Origin: Desulfohalobiaceae bacterium
GTDB taxonomy: Bacteria > Desulfobacterota > Desulfovibrionia > Desulfovibrionales > Desulfothermaceae
Direction of reading: 5' to 3'
Assembly (NCBI GenBank): GCA_021737115.1
Contig: JAIPER010000230.1
Span: 1-6,214 of the forward strand
Length of the DNA stretch: 6,214 nt
A program made the translations under genes and the position numbers. The first letter of the stretch is position 1. The number at the start of each line of letters is the position of its first letter. The notes under the pieces are model-generated. The model was not told the DNA's origin and did not search any database. It saw only the letters and a list, made by a program, of their open reading frames with translations. Below are positions 1 to 3,410 of this stretch, piece after piece.

Positions 1-89
1 GGGGATCATCCCGGCCCTGGAGAGCGCCCACGCCCTGGCCCGGGTCCTGGAACTCAAAGGGACCCTCCGGCCGGAAACGCAGGTCCTGG
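1..89 (+). repeat. Direct repeat, copy 1 (identical to 433-521)
   Basis: Bases 1-89 are identical to 433-521, at an offset of 432 bp (144 codons), so both copies read in the trpB frame. The copies diverge at base 90 (c) versus 522 (t), just after the shared string 'caggtcctgg'. The left end of the repeat is cut by the window, so its true length is unknown. This is what the junction of a 432-bp tandem duplication (unit 90-521) would look like, and also what a repeat-collapsed contig end would look like. Confidence 0.95.
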
Positions 90-589
90 CCTGTGTCGGG
101 GGCGGGTCCAACGCCATGGGCATCTTCCACCCTTTTGTCCAGGACCAGAGAGTCGTCCTGACCGGAGTGGAAGCCGCCGGGGAGGGCACAGCCGACTGCT
201 TCCACTCGGCCACCATCAGCAGGGGCAGCCCCGGCGTGCTGCACGGATTCAAGACCTCTCTGCTCCAGACCCCGGAGGGGCAGATCCTGCCCTCTCAGTC
301 CATCGCCCCGGGACTGGACTACCCTGGAGTGGGCCCGGAACATGTCCACCTCCACCAGACAGGCAGGGTGTCCTTTGTCCAGGTCAACGACCGGCAGGCC
401 CTGGCCGCATTTCAGACCCTGACCCGAAAAGAGGGGATCATCCCGGCCCTGGAGAGCGCCCACGCCCTGGCCCGGGTCCTGGAACTCAAAGGGACCCTCC
501 GGCCGGAAACGCAGGTCCTGGTCAATCTGTCCGGCCGCGGAGACAAGGACCTGGATATCGTTTTGGAGGAACTTGGCATGGCGGGCTGA
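2..589 (+). CDS. trpB: Tryptophan synthase beta chain, 3' part, with rearranged left end
   Basis: This PLP enzyme condenses indole with L-serine to give L-tryptophan, in complex with TrpA in the cytoplasm. The frame is open from base 2 to the stop at 587-589. Visible family signatures are the PLP-phosphate-binding stretch 'ACVGGGSNAMG' (89-121), 'GVEAAGEG', 'SRGSPGVLHG', 'GLDYPGVGPEH', 'GIIPALESAHALA' and the terminal 'VNLSGRGDKD'. From 89 onward the order matches the C-terminal ~165 residues of a normal beta chain of about 400 residues. The N-terminal half, with the PLP lysine, lies outside the window. The first 29 codons are wrong for this place: they repeat the C-terminal segment encoded at 434-520, where the family normally has a segment ending like 'RLPDAVV' just before ACVGGG. 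The left edge is therefore a tandem duplication or an assembly artefact. The identity of the gene is secure, but the integrity of its 5' part is not. Confidence 0.93.
   Translation, partial: GIIPALESAHALARVLELKGTLRPETQVLACVGGGSNAMGIFHPFVQDQRVVLTGVEAAGEGTADCFHSATISRGSPGVLHGFKTSLLQTPEGQILPSQSIAPGLDYPGVGPEHVHLHQTGRVSFVQVNDRQALAAFQTLTRKEGIIPALESAHALARVLELKGTLRPETQVLVNLSGRGDKDLDIVLEELGMAG
433..521 (+). repeat. Direct repeat, copy 2, at the natural position in trpB
   Basis: This copy encodes 'GIIPALESAHALARVLELK' and continues into 'VNLSGRGDKD', the order expected at a TrpB C-terminus. It is therefore the native copy, and the one at 1-89 is the displaced copy. Confidence 0.95.
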
Positions 590-816
590 CCCCGGGGCTG
601 TCTTTTGACCTGAAACAATTAAATACGCCACTTCGTATCCAAATTGTGATAGTATTGTGTAATTTTTAATCTTTGTTTATATCATTTGAGAATTTGAATT
701 TAGTGCTTGTTTCGAATTTCTAATTTCGGGCTTCGAATTTATCAAAAAGAACCATTTGTCCGAAAAATTTTCAAATTTATAGAAATGGCAAAGAGTTCTG
801 AAACAGGGAGGAAACA
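590..816. repeat. AT-rich trpB-trpA spacer with TTCGAATTT repeats
   Basis: This 227-bp gap is much more AT-rich than the genes on either side. It contains a low-complexity tract at about 690-740: 'gaatttgaattt' at 690-701, then 'ttcgaattt' at 711-719 and again at 732-740, each preceded by an 'aattt...gctt' string. Similar TTCGAATTT-type tracts are, from memory, common as dispersed intergenic repeats in Desulfobacterota; I could not check this. trpB and trpA usually abut or overlap, so a gap of this size suggests inserted material or a separate trpA promoter. I see no ORF, tRNA or clear terminator in it. Confidence 0.55.
805..812 (+). promoter_or_regulatory. Ribosome binding site of trpA
   Basis: The string 'agggagga' ends 4 nt before the ATG at 817. 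It is a strong Shine-Dalgarno match that fixes the trpA start and shows that translation begins afresh after the long gap, without coupling to trpB. Confidence 0.8.
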
Positions 817-1599
817 ATGATAGAATCAAAACTGGAAACGAAGCTGCGGCAGGCAAAGGCCGAAGAAAGGACAGGGCTCATTCCCTTTCTTCCGGCGGGT
901 TTTCCAGACAGGCAGCGATTTTTCGATGAATTGAAGGAATTGGACCGGAGCGGAGCGGATATCATCGAGATCGGCATCCCTTTTTCCGATCCGGTGGCCG
1001 ACGGTCCGGTGGTGGAAGAGGTTTCCCAGGAGTGCCTGGCCCGGGGAGCGAGCCTGGGCTGGCTTTTTACAGAGCTGCCCAAACACCGGGCCGAGATCTC
1101 TGCGGAAATCGTGCTCATGGGGTATGTCAATCCCTTCATGCAGCATGGCTGGAGCAGATTGGCCAGGCAGGCGGCCGCACTGGATCTGTCCGGGCTGATC
1201 ATCCCGGACCTTCCCCTGGAGGAGAGTCTGGAACTGGAAGGGCTCTTTGCCGAGCACCGCCTGGATTTGATCAGGCTGGTGGGGCTGAACACCCCGCCCC
1301 ACAGGATGCGTCTCGCTGCGGAAAGGGCCGGAGGTTTCGTCTACTTCGTCTCTGTCCTGGGAACTACGGGTTCGGGAGGCGAGTTTCCGGCAGGGCTTGG
1401 CAGGCAGTTGCGCCTGGCCGGGGAAATCTTCCGGCAGCCCCTGGCCCTGGGCTTCGGACTCGAGGCCCCTGACCGCATAGATTCCATCCGGGATGAGATA
1501 GATGCCGTGGTCTTCGGCAGCGCGCTTATCAAGCATATCCAAATGGGCGGATCCAGTTCCGGGTTCATGAACAGGTGGGGGGCGCAGCCGGTCCGTTGA
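817..1599 (+). CDS. trpA: Tryptophan synthase alpha chain
   Basis: TrpA cleaves indole-3-glycerol phosphate to indole and glyceraldehyde-3-phosphate; indole is channelled to TrpB. The product is 260 residues, close to the usual ~265, and covers the whole TIM barrel. The catalytic pair is present: Glu51 in 'IIEIGIPFSDP' and Asp62 in 'VADGP'. Other family landmarks are 'GLIPFLPAGFPD' (20-31), 'VLMGYVNPFM' (99-108), 'GLIIPDLPLEE' (126-136), the loop 'SVLGTTGSGG' (179-188), and the phosphate-binding 'LGFGLEAP' (211-218) and 'VFGSALIKH' (232-240). The start is supported by the Shine-Dalgarno at 805-812. It lies downstream of trpB in the usual order but with a 227-bp AT-rich gap. The sequence resembles Desulfovibrio-type TrpA, for example in 'ADGPVVEEVSQE'. 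No truncation or missing catalytic residue is visible. Confidence 0.97.
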   Translation: MIESKLETKLRQAKAEERTGLIPFLPAGFPDRQRFFDELKELDRSGADIIEIGIPFSDPVADGPVVEEVSQECLARGASLGWLFTELPKHRAEISAEIVLMGYVNPFMQHGWSRLARQAAALDLSGLIIPDLPLEESLELEGLFAEHRLDLIRLVGLNTPPHRMRLAAERAGGFVYFVSVLGTTGSGGEFPAGLGRQLRLAGEIFRQPLALGFGLEAPDRIDSIRDEIDAVVFGSALIKHIQMGGSSSGFMNRWGAQPVR

Positions 1600-1610
1600 G
1601 GGGGGCTTTT

Positions 1611-1639
1611 TTGACAGTCCATGAATATGTGTATATATT
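1611..1639 (+). promoter_or_regulatory. Near-consensus sigma70 promoter
   Basis: A perfect -35 box TTGACA (1611-1616) and a -10 box TATATT (1634-1639) are separated by exactly 17 bp. Transcription would start near 1646. The promoter begins 12 bp after the trpA stop and points at the E1-like gene at 1812/1818, giving a leader of about 165-170 nt, or alternatively at the small ORF at 1646. It indicates that the downstream genes are transcribed independently of trp. Confidence 0.65.
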
Positions 1640-1643
1640 CTAG

Positions 1644-1679
1644 GCATGAATATCAGGTCTATGCATGAATATCAGGCCT
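1644..1679 (+). repeat. Two 17-bp direct repeats just after the promoter
   Basis: 'gcatgaatatcaggtct' (1644-1660) and 'gcatgaatatcaggcct' (1663-1679) differ at one base and are 19 bp apart start to start. The core 'catgaatat' occurs a third time inside the promoter spacer (1620-1628). Placed at and after the predicted transcription start, they could be operator half-sites for a repressor. They could equally be a small local duplication. No known operator is recognised. Confidence 0.5.
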
Positions 1680-1777
1680 TGGATAAGAGCGTTCTCCGCT
1701 ATATAGCAGAACAGGGTTATAGAGATCTGATTACCTATGCGGCCCGGTTCGGAATTCGTATCTGCGGTAGTTCTTGA
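1646..1777 (+). CDS. Possible small protein, 43 codons, unknown function
   Basis: An open frame runs from ATG 1646 (alternative ATG 1661) to TGA 1775-1777. Its product begins MNIRSMHEYQALDKS and ends ARFGIRICGSS, and looks mostly helical and soluble. I do not recognise it. It contains no Trp residue, so it is not a trp leader peptide. There is no convincing Shine-Dalgarno before either ATG, but ATG 1646 falls almost on the predicted transcription start, so a leaderless mRNA is possible. Against it are its short length, ambiguous codon use and the overlap of its start with the direct repeats. It may simply be the untranslated leader of the next gene. Confidence 0.27.
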   Translation: MNIRSMHEYQALDKSVLRYIAEQGYRDLITYAARFGIRICGSS

Positions 1778-1811
1778 TTTAACCGCGCGGACCTTTTTTC
1801 CCGGGGTTTAG

Positions 1812-2555
1812 TTGGATATGCAGGATCAAAGGGATCAACTTCGTTACCAGCGGCAGATGGGCCTCCCGGAGATCGGAGAGCAGGGTCAAAAGCGGCTGGC
1901 CCGGTCCAGGGTCTTTGTCGGCGGTCTTGGCGGTCTGGGGTCGGTGATCACCACCTATCTCTGTGCCGCCGGGGTGGGCTCTCTGCGTATCGCGGACAGG
2001 GACCGGGTGGAGATCAGCAATTTGAACAGGCAGATCCTGCACTGGACGAAAGACGTGGGCCGCGACAAAACCGTGTCCGCCAGGGAAAAACTTGCGGCCT
2101 TGAACCCGGATGCAGAGATCGAAACCCATCATCTGGAAATCGGTCCGGAGAACGCGGCAGAGCTGGTCCAGGGGTGTCAGGTCATCGTCGACGGGACCGA
2201 TAACCTCCAGACGAGGCGGGTTTTGAACCGGACCTCCCTGGACATGGATCTTCCCTTCGTCCACGGGGGGATCAACGGGTTCAACGGGATGATCTCCACC
2301 TTTGTTCCAGGCCGGTCCCCCTGCTTTGAGTGTCTGTTCTCGGAATTCGGCAGTCCTTCCTCTCCTCCGCCTGTACTCGGCTCTGTGGCCGGGGTTGTCG
2401 GCTCCCTGCAGTCCCTTGAAGTCATCAAATGTCTCCTGGGATTGATGGATGGTCTCCTGTGCGGAAGGCTGCTTTTCATGCAGGGGCAAACCATGGCCTT
2501 CCGGGAGATCAGCCTGGAAAAAAACCCTGACTGTCCGGAGTGCAGAGGGCGCTGA
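1812..2555 (+). CDS. E1-like adenylating enzyme, HesA/MoeB/ThiF family
   Basis: These enzymes use ATP to adenylate the C-terminal glycine of a ubiquitin-fold sulfur carrier (ThiS, MoaD or relatives), the step before thiocarboxylate formation. The product is 247 residues from TTG 1812 or 245 from ATG 1818; a stop at 1809-1811 excludes longer forms. Numbering from TTG: 'RYQRQ' with Arg14 near the N-terminus; the nucleotide loop 'GLGGLGS' (38-44); 'DRVEISNLNRQ' with Arg73; Lys86; and 'DGTDN' with Asp130. These match the ATP/Mg-binding residues known in E. coli MoeB. Two cysteine pairs, 171/174 (CFEC) and 241/244 (CPEC), form the family's structural zinc site. The length suits MoeB/ThiF without a rhodanese domain. 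Its likely partner is the Gly-Gly carrier at 2799. Thiamine, molybdenum or tungsten cofactor, or another product cannot be separated from sequence alone. The promoter at 1611-1639 probably drives it. Confidence 0.92.
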   Translation: MDMQDQRDQLRYQRQMGLPEIGEQGQKRLARSRVFVGGLGGLGSVITTYLCAAGVGSLRIADRDRVEISNLNRQILHWTKDVGRDKTVSAREKLAALNPDAEIETHHLEIGPENAAELVQGCQVIVDGTDNLQTRRVLNRTSLDMDLPFVHGGINGFNGMISTFVPGRSPCFECLFSEFGSPSSPPPVLGSVAGVVGSLQSLEVIKCLLGLMDGLLCGRLLFMQGQTMAFREISLEKNPDCPECRGR

Positions 2556-2657
2556 GGACGGAGGACAGTGGACGGTGGACGGTGGACGGAGGACAGAGGG
2601 CAGAGGACTGTGGACGGTGGATAGAGGAAATAGGACTGATGGCGAGGGCGGAGGACG
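2554..2657 (+). repeat. Degenerate heptanucleotide tandem repeat, G(A/T)GGAC(G/A)
   Basis: From 2554 to 2637 the sequence divides without gaps into twelve 7-mers. Examples are gaggacg, gaggaca, three gtggacg in a row, gagggca, gaggact, gtggata and taggact. A looser continuation (gatggcg, agggcg, gaggacg) runs to 2657. The tract begins inside the TGA stop codon of the E1-like gene. Strand bias is extreme: one strand is almost all purine plus T/C at fixed positions. Heptameric tracts of this kind occur in intergenic regions of several bacterial groups and change length by slippage. Open frames across it on either strand are by-products of the repeat. Confidence 0.88.
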
Positions 2658-2689
2658 GTCTCGGTAAACAAGAAAAATAATCTGTCATA

Positions 2690-2776
2690 ATACTGATCCA
2701 CTGGACAATTCATAATCAGAGGCACGATTACTATATAAAAGCAACTGTTTCATTAGGGGCACATGTGGATCAGTAT
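2690..2776. repeat. Perfect 12-bp inverted repeat, arms 63 nt apart
   Basis: 'atactgatccac' (2690-2701) is the exact reverse complement of 'gtggatcagtat' (2765-2776). The enclosed 63 nt are AT-rich and non-coding. The right arm ends 10 nt before the Shine-Dalgarno of the carrier gene, so a stem in the mRNA could affect its translation. It could also be the ends of a tiny non-autonomous element. No flanking target duplication is obvious. Confidence 0.7.
2709..2737 (+). promoter_or_regulatory. Candidate promoter for the carrier gene
   Basis: TTCATA (2709-2714) and TATATA (2732-2737) are separated by 17 bp; each matches the sigma70 boxes at four of six positions. It lies inside the loop of the inverted repeat 2690-2776, and transcription would start near 2744. 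In AT-rich sequence such matches arise by chance, so this is weak support for separate transcription of the carrier gene. Confidence 0.3.
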
Positions 2777-2786
2777 GGAGCAGTAT

Positions 2787-2794
2787 GAGGAGAG
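2787..2794 (+). promoter_or_regulatory. Ribosome binding site deciding the carrier start
   Basis: 'gaggagag' sits 4 nt before ATG 2799, whereas the upstream in-frame ATGs at 2763 and 2775 have no comparable site. This fixes the start at 2799 and gives a 70-residue product of normal ThiS/MoaD size. A 10-bp imperfect tandem repeat, 'cagtatggag' then 'cagtatgagg' (2771-2790), leads into it. Confidence 0.7.
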
Positions 2795-2798
2795 CGGA

Positions 2799-3011
2799 AT
2801 GAAAAACACGGTCACTATAACCCTCAACGGCTTTCAGGAGGAAGTTGCCCAAGGGTCTACGGTATCGTCTCTGATAAAATATTTCCAAGAGTTGGACAAA
2901 GACCTCATCGTCGAGCACAACGGCAGGTTTGTCTATCCAGGGGAGTATCCGAGAACAGTGGTCGATGATGGAGACCGCCTGGAATTCATCAATCCCAATT
3001 TCGGGGGCTGA
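2799..3011 (+). CDS. ThiS/MoaD-like ubiquitin-fold sulfur carrier
   Basis: This is a small sulfur carrier whose C-terminal Gly-Gly is adenylated by an E1-like enzyme and turned into a thiocarboxylate that donates sulfur in cofactor synthesis. The 70-residue product shows the family pattern: an N-terminal beta strand 'VTITLNG' (5-11), a helix around 'TVSSLIKYFQ' (21-30), 'LIVEHNGRFV' (36-45), 'DDGDRLEFI' (56-64) as the conserved GDxxE strand, and terminal Gly69-Gly70. The 'NGR.V...EY' and 'DGDRLE' pattern looks more like ThiS than MoaD, but the exact pathway is open. In Desulfobacterota, paralogues of this kind are often found beside tungsten aldehyde:ferredoxin oxidoreductases together with a HesA/MoeB gene; no such oxidoreductase is visible here. 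The E1-like gene ends 243 bp upstream, and the next gene starts 13 nt downstream, so those two are probably co-translated. A longer form from ATG 2763 (82 residues) is less likely. Confidence 0.87.
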   Translation: MKNTVTITLNGFQEEVAQGSTVSSLIKYFQELDKDLIVEHNGRFVYPGEYPRTVVDDGDRLEFINPNFGG

Positions 3012-3024
3012 GAGGAGGCAAGAG

Positions 3025-3321
3025 ATGCAGCGTGAACACGAGGCTCAAGCAAAGCATGACGAAATGGTCGGATCAATCGCCCGGGATTTTGTCAAGAAAG
3101 GATTTCGGGTCAAGGCCGATATCGAGGGTTATGAGCGTCCGGGCATGATTCGGGGCTACCGACCCGATGTCATTGCCTTCAAGGATGGGCAGAGAAAAAT
3201 TGTAGAAGTGGAAACAGCCGATACCTCGAAGACTTCAAGAGCCGTGAAGCAGCAGGAGGCATTCAGGGCTGAAGCAGATAACAGCGAAACCACGACCTTC
3301 ACCAAGAGGGTGGCCAAGTGA
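3025..3321 (+). CDS. Small PD-(D/E)XK-nuclease-like protein
   Basis: The product is 98 residues, starting at ATG 3025 with 'gaggagg' (3012-3018) as a well-placed Shine-Dalgarno. The first half is an amphipathic, charged helix ('DEMVGSIARDFVKKGF'). Then follows 'YRPDVIAFKDGQRKIVEVET' (45-64), a PD...xVExE core typical of the restriction-endonuclease-like fold: Asp48 after Pro47, then Glu61 and Glu63. A glutamine pair (Gln76-Gln77) lies in the helix after the core, and the protein ends in 'TTFTKRVAK'. The usual Lys of (D/E)XK is replaced by Glu63, so it may be a variant active site, one with a migrated lysine, or a non-catalytic DNA-binding relative. Such single-domain proteins with 'EVET' exist as uncharacterised families in archaea and bacteria (from memory). 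It is likely in an operon with the ThiS/MoaD-like gene 13 nt upstream. The gene is well supported; its biochemical role is not known. Confidence 0.72.
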   Translation: MQREHEAQAKHDEMVGSIARDFVKKGFRVKADIEGYERPGMIRGYRPDVIAFKDGQRKIVEVETADTSKTSRAVKQQEAFRAEADNSETTTFTKRVAK

Positions 3322-3410
3322 TTTGATGCCAATTCCTATGCCTGATCTGAATCTTAAAGCGTGCAGACAGTTCGGGTCCTGTTTCACTTTGGCTGCGAAT
3401 TGGTATCAAA
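3322..3410. repeat. 13-bp inverted repeat between convergent genes, one mismatch
   Basis: 'tttgatgccaatt' (3322-3334), directly after the nuclease-like gene's stop codon, pairs with 'aattggtatcaaa' (3398-3410) with one G:T-type mismatch. The arms are 63 nt apart. The right arm lies within the last codons of the minus-strand DUF255 gene. The position between two convergent 3' ends suggests a shared 3'-end structure, but the loop is too long for an ordinary intrinsic terminator and there is no U-run. Confidence 0.5.

Noticed and set aside
605..672. sigma70 promoter for trpA (TTGACC at 605, TTGTGA at 644)
   Set aside because: Neither hexamer has a good -10 partner at 16-18 bp; matches in such AT-rich sequence are expected by chance.
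777..1647. Long open frames antisense to trpA
   Set aside because: They overlap a clear trpA, show no family motif and have biased composition typical of the reverse strand of a GC-rich gene.
1646..1777. trp leader peptide or attenuator
   Set aside because: It lies downstream of trpA, has no Trp codon and no terminator/antiterminator pair.
1764..1799. Intrinsic terminator 'gcggt...accgc' followed by six T
   Set aside because: The stem is only 5 bp with a 13-nt loop, and the T-run starts 7 nt after it, so it is not a convincing terminator.
2554..2657. CRISPR-like array
   Set aside because: The repeat unit is 7 bp with no spacers; it is a simple tandem repeat.
2177..2725. Minus-strand frame of 182 codons rich in 'PPSTV' and 'SSVHR' strings, and a plus-strand frame at 2449-2667
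   Set aside because: Both run through the heptanucleotide tract; the repeating peptides are its translation. The rest is the shadow of the E1-like gene.
2763..2798. Longer N-terminus for the ThiS/MoaD-like protein from ATG 2763
   Set aside because: The Shine-Dalgarno is placed for ATG 2799, the extra 12 residues fall in the inverted-repeat arm, and 70 residues is the normal family length.
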